A stretch of DNA of 64,000 bases from Glebionis coronaria (Eukaryota; Streptophyta; Magnoliopsida; Asterales; Asteraceae), in the NCBI GenBank assembly GCA_025667525.1, contig CM046876.1:17347320-17411319 (forward strand), given 5' to 3'. Positions 46,333 through 58,040 of this stretch are shown here, piece by piece. Under the pieces are notes generated by a model. That model was given only the letters and a program-made list of their open reading frames with translations, did no database searches and was not told the origin of the DNA. Made by a program: the position numbers and the translations under genes. Numbering within the stretch: position 1 is the stretch's first letter; each line of letters begins with the position of its first letter.

Positions 46333-46853
46333 TGTTGGGAATAAATTTAGGCCAGAACACTTGAACGCTGACAGGAACAACTCAAGCGTTGACAAGAGTA
46401 AAGTGAGCGCTGACAGCATAAGCGTTGACAAGTTAAAGTCAAGCGTTGACAGATTGAAGACAAGCACTGATGGAAGTTGTGAGCTACACGTATGTTATAT
46501 TCTAGATTACTTCTAGTAAGGATAGAAACGACAATGTATTTTCTATGTTTATCTTTACCTAGAATAATTGATTCGTAGCTTATTGTACAAGACTTCTTGT
46601 TCTATAAAAGAAGATCTTTTAGGTTAATGTTAAATATCAGTTTTCATAGTATTCACAAGTTGAACCTTTCATTGTAATCAACACGATTATTCTAATACAA
46701 GTGAAAGTTTGTTTAACATCATTGTGTTTTAGATCAAGTGTTAATTCCGCATAACACTTTGTTACTTTATTCATAAGCAAAGGTTTCTCTACGTGTAGTA
46801 CTTGATCTAATCTTGTATACACAAAGCTAATCGATCTAAGTTTGGGATCAACA
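46333..46853 (+). repeat. 3' LTR of element F (521 bp)
   Basis: Identical to the 5' LTR except T at 46814 for C at 35304. Confidence 0.97.
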
Positions 46854-46858
46854 CACAA
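46854..46858. other. Right target-site duplication of element F
   Basis: CACAA, as at 34818-34822. Confidence 0.95.
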
Positions 46859-48270
46859 CCACCCTCGCATCGTTCGTAAGGAGAGCCTTTGCTTCAACCC
46901 ATTTGGATACGTAGTCAACGGCTACGAGGATGCACTTGTTCCCTTTAGATGATGGAAATGGCCCCATAAAGTCGATACCCCATACATCAAAGATTTCACA
47001 TTCTTGTATGAATATTTGAGGCATCTCATCTTTATGTGTGATCTTGCCTTGTCTTTGGCAAGCATCACAATGTTTAACCTTTTCATGAGCGTCATGATAA
47101 ATGGAGGGCCAATAAAATCCAGAGTCGAAAACTTTCTTCGCGGTGTAATTGGGACCAAAGTAACCACCGGTGGGTCTTTTATGGCAATCTTCAAGGATTA
47201 GTAACGTTGCCGGCCCATCAACACATCGACGAATGACAAGATCCGCACATTGTTTGAAGAGGTAAGGGTCGTCCCAGAAATAGTGTTCAATGTCTTTAAA
47301 GAACTTTTTCTTTTGTTGGGACGTCAACCCTTCCTTGAGAATTCCACCCGCTAAGTAGTTTGCAATGTCCGCAAACCACGGGGTGTCATCAAGATTGGAA
47401 TTAATAGACATTAAGGCCTCAAGGGGAAAAGAGTCATTGATCTCTTGATTCGGATGATCCCCTTGATAAGGATCCTCAAGTCTACTTAGATGATCCGTTG
47501 CTAGGTTTTCGGCTCCCTTTTTGTCACGAATTTCGATTTTAAATTCCTGAAGGAGAAAAACCCAACGAAGAAGTCTTGGCTTGGAATCTTGTTTAGTTAA
47601 CAAGTACTTCAACGCGGAATGGTCGGTATAGACAATGGTGGTGGAAAGGAAAAGATAGGAGCGGAATTTTTCAAAAGCATATACTACAGCTAAAAGCTGT
47701 TTTTCGATAGTGGTATAATGCAACTGAGCCCCTATCATTGTCTTGCTAGCATAATGGATTGGTTGAAAGTGTTTGTTCACTCTTTGGCCCAAAACCGCTC
47801 CAATAGGAAAGTCGCTAAAATCACACATCAATTCAAAAGTTAACTCCCAATTAGGGGTAACCAAGACCGGTGCCTTAGTTAGCTTGTCCTTAAGAAGATT
47901 GAAGGATTCAAGATACTCTTTAGAAAAGATAAAGGGAGTATCTTTTTCCAAGAGGTGGGTCATCAGGCGAGCGATCTTAGAAAAATCTTGAATAAATCGA
48001 CGATAGAAGCCCGCATGACCAAGGAAACTTCTCACACCCTTCACGGTTGAAGGTGGAGGTAATTTTGCTATGACATCAACTTTAGCACGGTCCACTTCAA
48101 GACCGGCTTTTGAGATTTTATGTCCAAGCACAATGCCTTCTTTTACCATGAAATGGTATTCTTCCCAATTAAGAACGAGACGAGTGTCTTCACACCGTTG
48201 GAGCATACGTTCTAAATTGGCAAGGCAATGAGAGAAAGAATCACCATAGACCGAGAAATCATCCATGAAG
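46859..48270 (-). pseudogene. pol of element E: RT end, RNase H, integrase start
   Basis: One open minus-strand frame of about 470 codons from [12 protein letters not shown] of RT through the connection domain ([15 protein letters not shown]) and RNase H ([26 protein letters not shown]). It continues to the integrase zinc arm (CDACQRQGK) and GIDFMGPFP. It is cut at the catalytic RT motif by LTR G on the right and by element F on the left. It has fewer defects than the same region of A. Confidence 0.92.
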
Positions 48271-51231
48271 TGTAAAACCCGCATGCTTTTACCATGAATA
48301 GTACCCTTAAGATCGTACGTACTATATTAAAACTTTCCTATTATAGCATGATTACGATTACGTGTTAGGATTTTACGTATTACGTACGTGTTAGAACACG
48401 ATAAGTATTTACTACGCACGAGCACGCAATAATTATTTGACAATAATTAATCACGAACATGCGATCATGAAATCATGAACATAATTAAATCACGAACTAT
48501 TACTAATAACGTATATATATTTATTACGAGCGTATATAAATATATTAGGTCACGATAATTACTTAACGAGAACACATTAAACGCGAACACAAATAATCAA
48601 GAATAAATAACTAAACATCGAGACACGAAAAACGGTACGGGTACCACATGTGGGGCCCCTACCCGCGGCTACAAGGGAAAGATGGGCCAAGCCCATCTCA
48701 ATTTTCTCTAAAGAGGGTAAAAGGAAAAACCACTACTCATTTTTCACTTTTAGAGAAGATTTTACAAAAACCTAAAAAAGTTCTTCCTCCTCCTCTTCAT
48801 TTCTTTTTGTCCGCCACCCTCAAACACACCAAAGGGGTGTTTATTTGATCTTTGATCTTGGATTTGTTGCTAGTGTTCGTGTTTGTTCATCGTTGTTTAG
48901 ATCCACGCATTCGGTAATTCTTTTAACCCTTTTCTTTTGATTTAATCTTTTAAATAATTATGAACATGATGTGTTTTTTAAAAAACCTAATTAAAAACAT
49001 AGATCTAACATGAAATTGGTTTTGGAATAAATCAAAAAGGGTGTTTTTAGGGGTGTTTGTTCTTGGCCGACGCCTAAACCGAACCCGAGGGGGTCTCGGT
49101 TTGGCTATTTGACCACCACCGAGACCATATGGTCCCGGTTGGTTGGTGTGGGTCCCATGACAGCAACAAGACAAGGGGAACCCCGATGTGGTTCGGGGTA
49201 TGGTGTCGATTTCATGTCCGGTTCATGGTTCTTAGGCAAGATCCGGTTCACGGTGTATGTTAAGATTATTATTTTTTTATAATCTTATGTTAAAATTAAA
49301 TTAATGAACATGACATGATTAATTTAGTAACATGACTTAGGTTATATTAATTATTAAAATCATGAAATTATTAACCTAAGTATTTTATATTTTTAGACTT
49401 ATAATTAATTAATTATTTAAAAACCATGGTTATAATTAATTAATTAACATGACTTAGGTTATATTATTAATAAATAATAATACATGTTTTAACCTAAGTA
49501 TTTAACTTTATTTAATTAAAAACATGTTATACTTTAATTAAATATTTTAACCTATATTTTATTTTAATTACATAAAATAATTAATAAAATATATATTATA
49601 TCATATGACTTAGAAATAATCATGAAAACACTTAGGTTTATATACTTAGCTTATTTAACCAGCTTATATCTAATTATGAAAACTTTCTATTTTTAGAAAC
49701 TTATTTAAATAAGGCAGCTAATTTATTTATGGAAACTTTCTATTTTTAGAAACTTATTTATTTCAGGCAGCTAATCTATTTATGGGAACTTATTTAAATA
49801 AGGCAGCTAATCTATTTATGGAAAATTTCTATTTTTAGAAACTTATCTATTTTAAGCAGTAATTCTATTTTTTGAAACTTTCTATTTTTGGAAACTTTCT
49901 ATTTTTGGAAACTTTCTATTTTTGGAAACTTTCTATTTTTGGAAACTTTCTATTTTCGGAAATTTCTATTTTTGGAAACTTTCTATTTTGAGAAACCTGC
50001 TATTTTTGGAAAGTTACTTATTATTACACAGTAAGTATGATAATACATGAAATACCAGAAACACTTAATCAGAGTAAACAGAATATAAGATAAACACAGT
50101 TTAAGGCTTAAAACAGTAAAACATGATAAGAACATATAAAATAAGCTAAGACATAACATAAAATCAGTTACGTATTAGTAAGCAGATACTTATTCACGTA
50201 TGTATTTATGTAGCATTAGTGATACAGAAGTAGGATTCCTCTCAGTTCATCTTCTTCGTTCACTGGACATAAGGTACGGATTCCCGTCCTTTCATTATGG
50301 ACATTCTTTCCTTATTAGGATTCCCCGTATGCAGCCAACTGTTTTCCTAGTATTTGTTTTATATGTTTTTGAATTGCTTATGTTTAATTAGAATACCTAA
50401 AGCCATATACATGCATGACCAGTTTCACCTAGTTATGGAGGTACCATAACCATAACATTAGAGGCACTGATGTTATGACTTCACCACGGCAGAGTGATTG
50501 CTCGTGGCGTCCCTTCAGCTTTTGGCCATTTATTATATTTATCATGTGGGGCGTATGGGTGCATCCTAGTTACATGTTTTCAGTCAGGATTTCATGGTGA
50601 ATGTGGTGTGTGCCTTGCATCCTTCACAAGGAGCTGATCCCTCATACCCAACCAGTATATTAAATTAGAGGCAGCCCCTCTAATTTGCATGATGAGGTCA
50701 CCCCTCCAAGTATTCATGCACGGTGGATTTTCATGACCTATATTGGCAAATGGTAAAATATGTTAAACAGTCTTCATAAGATAAACATAAGGCTTTTCAA
50801 ACTATAAACCAGTTTTATGAACATGTTCCAGGTTTTCCAGGACTTATACATTTCCGCTGCTATTAAGTCTTTATTATGCTTAGTCATTCATACTATGTCT
50901 ATATCCGTGCACTGAGCGTTTTGCTCAGCCGTTACTTTCCTTTCCATGTCCCAAAACGGCAGGTACTCTAGGACAGACTCGAGCATTTGGAGGACGTGCA
51001 TAGGATGGAAGCTGCCATAGACTTCTTCTCCTTTTGCCTTCATATATTTACGCTTATTTAAGTCTTTCATTCATTTCATTTACTTTATTATGTTTTGGGC
51101 TTATGTTGGGGACCGATGTTTGATTCCGGTTAACCCTATGGTCATGTATGTCTTAGTACATATTACCTTGCATGCTTTGATGATACGTCATAATCACGCG
51201 TAACATTCCATTTATCAAAATGGGGTGTTAC
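48271..51231 (+). repeat. 5' LTR of element G (2961 bp)
   Basis: The start is fixed by the exact break in the RT of E (GAAG then TGTAAAACCC). The end is fixed by GTTACA before the primer site. AT-rich middle with short tandem repeats. No partner LTR in the window, so its length is inferred. Confidence 0.8.
49864..50013 (+). repeat. 17-bp tandem repeat in LTR G
   Basis: About eight to nine copies of CTATTTTTGGAAACTTT, some diverged. Longer related units with GGCAGCTAAT lie just upstream (49680-49860). Confidence 0.9.
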
Positions 51232-51235
51232 AATT

Positions 51236-51246
51236 ATGGTATCAGA
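51236..51246 (+). other. Primer-binding site of element G
   Basis: TGGTATCAGAG four bases after the LTR, initiator tRNA-Met type. Confidence 0.85.
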
Positions 51247-52400
51247 GACAAGGCTTCGACCGGTAGGCTCTAAAACTCGACATGTGGCTAGTGGGTAGTC
51301 ACCAGGAGCTTCCTAAGCCAACGTTTGTTATTCTACGTATTGACGTTTTCAGCGCATTGTTTTTTTAACCATGATGTTTTCAGCACCTTGAGGTTTTAAC
51401 CTTGATGTCTTCATCGATATTGTTTTACTAATATGGATGGACAACCGTCATTCATATTTAGTTATGTGTCATTGTTTCATGCATAATGTTACTCGTGAAC
51501 TGTGGCTATGTGGACTGAACCGCAGTAGTTCATAATTAGTCACATAAAAAATTTTCTGATAAGTTTTGACATATGAGTTTCATTTATTTATGTTTCATGT
51601 ATCATTGTTGCAGGGATTATGACTAAGTAATGGTTGGTACAGGACTGGCCCTATTTAGTCGCATGTGCTTTTATCGAAACTTTTAATCTTGGGACCGACC
51701 CATAGGCGTCCCCTCGCCATGTCTTTTGTTTTGGGACCGACCCATAGGCGTCCCCTCGCACATATAAAGGTTTTTATAAACTACATTACGCATTCATGCA
51801 CTGTTTTTCATGCATAAAATTTTTCTCATGATTTATTGGCATAATTTTATTTTTTTTTCATGTCCCCTCATAAGATAATATGTTTTATGTCAAGTATGTT
51901 TTCATACTGTCATGGTTAAACTCAGTTTCATGCTGATTATGTTATACACTCCTCCATGTTAAATCGTTTCGTGTTTCTTCATGATAATTCTGTCTTCATG
52001 TGGATTACGTCTTACGCCTCATTTGTTATTATGCCTTCATGCAAGACATAGTTGGACTCATTGAATTCTGCTTTCATGATAGTCATGGTTGGTTTTCATT
52101 GATCATGTTGTCAGGCAAATCACAGTTGAATTTGATGTAACCACACTTTAACGTTTCTCAATACAACCAGAATGATGTCTATGCTAATACTGCCAGGTTA
52201 TCATGATGGCTTTTCCTAACCGTCTAACCGATACACCTTCCTTAAATCATGACAAATGATCGACCCCATATCGATCATTTCATGTGCATTCCGTGTGTAC
52301 TCCATGTACCGTATTCCATGTGTATTTCACATAACTTAATCCATGTGTATTTCACTTGCAATACTTCACGAGTATTCGCTAGTTGATTCTAAATCATCTC
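51247..52400 (+). other. Leader and early gag region of element G
   Basis: No usable frame. A 28-base direct repeat (GGGACCGACCCATAGGCG core) occurs at 51691 and 51733. Confidence 0.55.
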
Positions 52401-54503
52401 AGGCGTAGGTTCAATTGCTGATATTCTACAAGGTTGCTGATATCGCTCATAACTTAGAGATGTTACTAAAGGTTGATGTTGCTGACGTTCGGAGACGCTA
52501 CGAGATGCGGATGCTGTTCACAACCTGGAGATCCTACAAGACGAAGACAAAGGCGTCAGAGCAAAGCAATTGGACGACAAGATGCTTCACCATCAGATGA
52601 TTTCCATCAATCATTGTCCCTAATTCTTAGTTACATGTCACACGTCATTCGGCTGTCATTTCAGCCATATGAGTGCAAACCGGTACCAGCCGGCCACTCA
52701 GCTGAATAGTTACATGAATCACGGTCATGAGAATGACCGTCATGGAACTGACAGACAGGACGATAGTAACCACTACTATGACAAAAACTATCCTAGAAAT
52801 CGCAACCGAGGCTCCGGCCGCGGACGTGATCAGACATACAAAGGATCAGTAGTCCAACCGATCCGCCAAGTCTGGCATAATAACCTAATATTGTAGTTCT
52901 ATTGTTTTACGTCTCGAGACACATGTCAAGACATCAGTCAAGACACATGTCTCGCGTATAGTTTCTGAAGACACATGTCAAGACATCAGTCAAGACACAT
53001 GTCTCACGTATACTTTTTGAAGACACATGTCAAGACATCAGTTAAGACACATGTCTCACGTATACTTTCTGAAGACACATGTCAAGACACCAGTCAAGAC
53101 ATATGTCATGCTTATAGTTCCAAGACACGAGTCAAGACACATGACTCACGTCCAACTATGGAACATTTCTAAGAAATTCAGGGTACCCTCCAAGGGTATA
53201 TCCATTTTGTTGTGCCATGTATTAATCAGGCCACAAGAATTTTAATACCATTACCGGCGCATCAGTGAGAACTGTCACGTTGCCGATGTAACTTTCATTT
53301 CTTTCACCATATTTCATATATTCATGACCATGAAGGACGCCTTTCGTATTCCCACGTATACATAGGTTTTCCTTCAGCTTAATGATGAGATCCAAGCTGC
53401 TAACCCATTTTCTCGGACAGACACGAGATGAATTTTATCCTAATCATGGACTATGAACAGCACACCATGCTACGATTCATAATTATGTACAGTAATGTTC
53501 AGGCTCCTGAATACATTCAGCTTGATGTTCCATCAGGAAAATCTGTAGGAATTATCTATGCTTACAAGCATTTGTGTTGTTAGCCATGGTCGCTAAAATT
53601 TTTAGCTGTCAGTTAAGACATGACCACCGAAGTCCTTTTACGCATAACCAGACGAGTATTCCAAAATCTTCCCATAAATTCCAGAAGAACCTACAAGGAG
53701 AAGGACGGTACCATGAGATTATGTGTCTACTACCGTTGATTTAAACAAATCACCATTCATAACCGTTATTCTCCTCCATGTATTGACAACATGTCCAGTC
53801 GACCTTATAGTGTTAATCACTTTTCCAAGATCGAATTCATGATCATGCTGCCAACAGTGACGAGTGAAAGAGAAGGACATGTCCATGACTGCTATTCGTA
53901 CACGACTCGGTCATGCTAGATTTATGATTTTGAATTAGTCTCATCAATTCTCCAACGACATTATAAGAATGAGTTTCCATGAACTCATAGCAAATTCATC
54001 AGTGTGTTCATTAAGGATAACCTGATTTCCTTTAAACCTGGAGAAGAACAAGAAGACCATATCTGCACTATGTTGCAAATTCTATGACAAGAGAAATTTT
54101 ACCCTGGAGAAGTTTCCAATATCAATTCTGTTTGATTACAGTGACACGCTGAATCACATGGGTTCCTATGGTTAATCTTACCCCGACTCTGCTTATGCGT
54201 AAAGAAGAGAACCCTACACTACATTAGGTGTTCTAGGAAATCCTACGCTAGGAGAAGTCTAGATTCAGAGACTCAGAGTTTCGCAACCTTCTATGTATCA
54301 ATATTTACAAAGCAAGATACAGTTACGTTCATATCTAAGTACCTGACATACCAACAGGTTAAGATAGGACACCAACAGACTGGGATGTTTTCATCATCTG
54401 AAATTGTGAATCGAAATGGGACAAGATCTCCACGGATTTTGGCCACCAGTTTAACGCAAATTCAGAAGAAACATGATGCTATCTGGTTTTGTGCAAATAG
54501 TTT
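52401..54503 (+). pseudogene. gag-pol remnants of element G
   Basis: A basic, Arg/Gly-rich gag tail (NRNRGSGRGRD near 52800) comes first. After the tandem repeat are shreds of Gypsy RT: a YR-FKQITIHNRYSPP version of the DYRELN motif near 53740, RTRLGHARF near 53900, and a decayed catalytic region near 53990. Integrase follows near 54400 (RSPRILATS, KKHDAIW). Stops are everywhere. The frame is cut at 54504 by element H. Confidence 0.72.
52919..53150 (+). repeat. 52-bp tandem repeat, about 4.4 copies
   Basis: Units begin ACATGTCAAGACATCAG at 52921, 52973, 53025 and 53077, the last decaying. Each contains two ACACATGTC sites. It replaces the gag-protease junction of element G. Confidence 0.93.
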
Positions 54504-56099
54504 TGTAGAAACTAGAAGGGGGGGGGTTGAATAGTTTCTCTTCGATTGGTGACCAAATTAAAATTTATTTCAATTTGGTTTGTATCAAAACTATCTTTTA
54601 CTTAAAGCTAAGTTGCATAATGATTAGGTTCAATTGAAATGCACTAGCAAGAATAATAAGCAAGTATAATGATAATGAAATAAGTAAAGAGCAAGGAAGG
54701 AGACAACCTAGTGGGAAGACACCAAGATTTATAGTGGTTCGACAACGAGGCTCTATCCTCGTTTCTACTCCACTCCTCGAGTACACCTACTCGAGATTTC
54801 CACTATATCCACAAGCTCCCTTCTCGGCGGAGAAAACCTTACATCGTTGCTTACATTATTTTCCGACACTAAGCTAAATGTCGAGACCTAATCTTTAGCT
54901 AGGACCAATCTACACGACGTTGCCTACTTCACAATTTAACGACACAAGGCTAGATGTCGAGTTCTAATTCTTAAGGTAGAACCAATCTTCACGACGTTGC
55001 CTACTTCACCATTTTACGACACAAGGCTAGATGTCGAGTTCTAATCGAAAGCTAGAACCAATCTTCACGACTCTTCACTTTGAACCTAAGTGAGAACTTC
55101 ACACAACACAACTACTAATCACTTTAAAGTTTAGTGAGAACTCACAAGACACAACCACATCACTTTATAGTTTAGTGAGAACTCCTAATCAAATCTATTA
55201 CAACTCAACTAGACTTATCCAAGTACACACATGTAGCTTAGATTTACACAACACAAATCCAAGCAAACACATATCCAATAGATGTACACAACAAATCCAA
55301 GTATCCACAAATAACTTGGATGAACACAACTAGTCCAAGTATTCATAAATACATTGGATTGACCTAAAACACAAAGGTATCATGATGAATATGACTAGCT
55401 CATAAATTCATCTTTATCACTACACTAGTGAGTGAGTGATCTTCTCATTGGATATGATAAAGGAGGGGATCAAGAGGATAATCATATGTAAACATCCTTA
55501 ACAAATTAAGTGATCATTTACTAATGATTGTGCTATAGAAAATAGAAAAAGGGCTGAGAAAAACGTCCAAGAGGCTTGCTGGAAAATGAGATTTGACCCA
55601 CTATTTAAAGGAGACAAAGTTACAATGGATCTATAACGGCTACTGTGCGCGGTACCTTATCTCACCCCGCGGTACCATATCGCTAAGGTACCGCGTAGGT
55701 ACTTAAGGTACCGCCACTAGACTCTGCTCCGTTTTTTGTCTTTTAGTGGGGTGGGAATATCTGAGGTATTTGAACCCTTCAAAGGATATTCTAACAGCAT
55801 TTGGAATATGCCATTTTCAAATTTTCATTTTCCATTTTAATAAAACATTTTCTAAAAAAGAAAGTTTATTAAAAAGTCTTTTGTCTTATTAGTAAAAGTG
55901 AGTTTTAAGGATAATCATTTTGATGATCACTAAGTATGATTAAGAAAGGTTAGTGATATGATTATTACCTTGATGATAGTGTTAGTTAAATAATTCATTT
56001 TGTGTTTCTACACTAAATGTGTTGTATGGTTTGTTGTGATCAAAACAAAGAAAGATTAGTTAACACTAATAATGTTTTTAGGCATTACTTGCATTAACA
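54504..56099 (-). repeat. 3' LTR of element H (1596 bp)
   Basis: On the minus strand TGTTAATGCAAG to CTAGTTTCTACA. Contains the palindromic block at 55645-55722 and a TATA-like TTTAAATA (complement of 55613-55620) about 28 bases past it. Confidence 0.93.
55645..55722. promoter_or_regulatory. Palindromic GCGGTACC block 1 (left LTR)
   Basis: Two GCGGTACC(T/A)TAT units followed by two AAGGTACCGC units in inverted orientation. On the minus strand it sits just upstream of the TATA-like box. Confidence 0.8.
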
Positions 56100-56300
56100 A
56101 TCTCCCCCTTTTTGATTACGACAAACGATAAACTCATTTACGTATAAACACAAACTATGGAATTATTCACTAGTTTATCACTATCATTTCTCCCCCTTTG
56201 TCGTAGCAAAAAGGTTAGCATAAGTCTTTGAAGTGCATCGAACTTTGCTAGTAGCTCCCCCTTGGTGGTTGCTCCCCCTTGCTTGAGGCACCAAGTTTGT
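56100..56300 (-). other. Polypurine tract of element H and extra copies
   Basis: The tract AAAAAGGGGGAGAT adjoins the LTR. Further plus-strand CTCCCCCTT strings lie near 56190, 56256 and 56272, so four purine tracts fall within 180 bases. Confidence 0.75.
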
Positions 56301-56750
56301 GAGCTAAGGTGACATGCTACACAAAGGTTAGTAGAAGGGAAAGAAACACCAATGTATATATGATCACTACCTACTAAGTAACTTGAGAAGGAGAAAGAGA
56401 AGAAATCTCAAATTAAAAGCAAGTATTTTGCTAAGTATGTCCAAAGAGGTAATTGACAAAATCAAACTTCAATAAAAATGAAGATGATAAGCTTGTCAAT
56501 GGGTTAAAGCTTTAGAATTGATGGAATCACCCATAAGCAATTGTAAAAATTTAACCAAGATCAATTCAAAAATAGAACTAATTAGATAGCACACAAATAA
56601 CACAAAAGTTACAAAAAAAATAATACAACAAAGAAGATAGTCATACACATAGTATGAGTATCTAAAAGCAATAAATATGGAAAATAAACCACTAAGCATA
56701 AGCTAGTCTAATAGTGATATTTTCCAAGATTGCTAAAAAATAAAATAAAA
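56300..56750. other. AT-rich tail between purine tracts and third ORF of H
   Basis: No coding signal seen. Confidence 0.5.
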
Positions 56751-57296
56751 CTAAAAAGAGGACGATGCATCATTCGAAGTTTTGTCCACCGGAACGAAAA
56801 CTTGAATAGGAGGTCGAGTGAGGAGGAATTCAAGAAAATTTAACTTCTCATACACATGAGGAAGTTCAATTTGTTGAAATTGGCAACAATCACACGAGGA
56901 TCCATGATGCAACACAAAATCGTTTGATGGGGGTATGGCATCAAACTTAGGGTTTGGTGGTGGTGGGGTAAATGGTTTGGGAGTGTTTTCACAATGCCTT
57001 GTGAGGTTTGGGAAGGTGGAAAGGTCATTGAGTTGGGGGGTATTGAAGGATTGTGGTGGTGGTGGAACATTTTCTTTTGCTCCGGTGATGGGGTTTATGG
57101 TGTAAGTCTCATTCCAATACTTGATTGGAGAGAAGGTAGGGTTTTTGGGTGGTTTGGACGAAGATGGTTCATTCTTCTTAACCCAAACGGGTCGAACCGA
57201 GATTTTCGGTTTCTTTGAAAGCTTGGATGAGGAAGCTTTGGGTGAGTGGGGTTGTGACAAAGGAATGTCAAGGTTAGGAATGTAGGAGTTAGGCAT
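56751..57296 (-). CDS. Third ORF of element H (181 aa), HGxSCxCC protein
   Basis: The ATG complement at 57294-57296 opens a Ser/Pro/Lys-rich protein beginning MPNSYIPNLDIP. It is disordered for about 130 residues and ends in a short conserved module, HHGSSCDCCQF, then a Leu-rich helix and a PP pair. The same module ends the second ORF, so the two are paralogues or modular relatives. A reading frame extends upstream to 57377, but only through tandem repeats and without ATG. Function unknown. It could be a small nucleic-acid-binding or packaging protein; nothing shows it. Confidence 0.6.
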   Translation of the reverse strand: MPNSYIPNLDIPLSQPHSPKASSSKLSKKPKISVRPVWVKKNEPSSSKPPKNPTFSPIKYWNETYTINPITGAKENVPPPPQSFNTPQLNDLSTFPNLTRHCENTPKPFTPPPPNPKFDAIPPSNDFVLHHGSSCDCCQFQQIELPHVYEKLNFLEFLLTRPPIQVFVPVDKTSNDASSSF

Positions 57297-57298
57297 TG

Positions 57299-57385
57299 TG
57301 AGAGTGTGAGAATGATATCTCAAGGTTATGTGAGAATGAATTCTCAAGGTTGGGAAGGTGTGAGAATGAAATCTCAAGGTTGGGG
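57299..57385. repeat. About 30-bp tandem repeat, three copies
   Basis: Units of GTGAGAATGAxATCTCAAGG directly upstream of the third ORF of H, probably in its leader. Confidence 0.8.
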
Positions 57386-57530
57386 TATAAGTAAAATGTA
57401 ATCAAGGTAAGAATTTGAATACAAAATGTGTAGTGTCAAGGAATGTTAAGTCAATTTGAGTAAACAAGGAATCTTGACTGGAAATAGGGTTTAAAGGTTT
57501 TGACCAAAAAATTCGTTAAAAGCCACATTC

Positions 57531-57608
57531 TGGCCGCGGTACCTTATATGGGCCGGCGGTTCCATATCACTAAGGAACCGCGGGTCCTTAAGGAACCGCG
57601 TCCAGAGG
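57531..57608. promoter_or_regulatory. Palindromic block 2, upstream of third ORF of H
   Basis: GCGGTACCTTAT, GCGGTTCCATAT, AAGGAACCGC, AAGGAACCGC in order. A TTTAAAGG box lies about 40 bases past it on the minus strand, as in the LTR. 57609-58040 holds nothing else I can identify. Confidence 0.8.
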
Positions 57609-58040
57609 ACTTTAAACCATGTTTTTCCTGGGTTTTGGGAAAAACTAAGACTTTTTCAAAAAATTGCAAATCTTGGATTTTTACCTCTATTAGAACCAAA
57701 ATATGCTAGGGTTGCATAAAGCAACACATTCACAAAGAATGTCTTGACAAAGGGTGACAAAATAATTAGATATCATTTTGAACCAATTTTAGTCAAGTTT
57801 AGGGGTTGTGGTAGATTTAGGTTCAATTTTAATTTCAAATTAAAGTTGATTAGTGTGCACAAAAGGATAGAATCACACAAAGCTAAATCCATAACACAAC
57901 AACAAGAAACATTCATTAAAGAGGAAACAAGTACAAAGATAAATAAAACTAACTAATACATAGCTAGCTTATCATAAAATCTAGATAGGTGGTTTTCTTT
58001 GGCTTGTTGTTGAAAATCTTTATTAAAAGAACTCCATCAA

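Larger units (their letters stand above)
34823..46853 (+). mobile_element. Full-length SIRE/Maximus-like Ty1/Copia retrotransposon (F), possibly active
   Basis: 12,031 bp: LTR, tRNA-Met primer site, gag, pol, spacer, third ORF, polypurine tract and LTR, flanked by CACAA on both sides. The two 521 bp LTRs differ at one position (C at 35304, T at 46814, a CpG change). All three reading frames are open and pol has its catalytic residues. The extra ORF after pol and the long gag fit the SIRE/Maximus branch. With the rice rate of 1.3e-8 per site per year, one difference in 521 gives an age of very roughly 0.07 million years. Confidence 0.96.
48271..54503 (+). mobile_element. Tekay/Del-like chromovirus (G), 5' part, decayed
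   Basis: A LTR with TGTAAAACCC and GGGGTGTTACA ends is followed by the tRNA-Met primer site and a ruined Gypsy interior. LTR end style and RT/integrase remnants fit the Tekay/Del branch. It is inserted in RT of E and cut at 54504 by element H. Confidence 0.82.

Noticed and set aside
54598..54786. 62-codon frame repeated in both LTRs of H
   Set aside because: Repeated because the LTR is; no family resemblance and it crosses non-coding LTR sequence.
57297..57377. N-terminal extension of the third ORF of H with HSHT repeats
   Set aside because: No ATG; encoded by tandem repeats likely in the leader.
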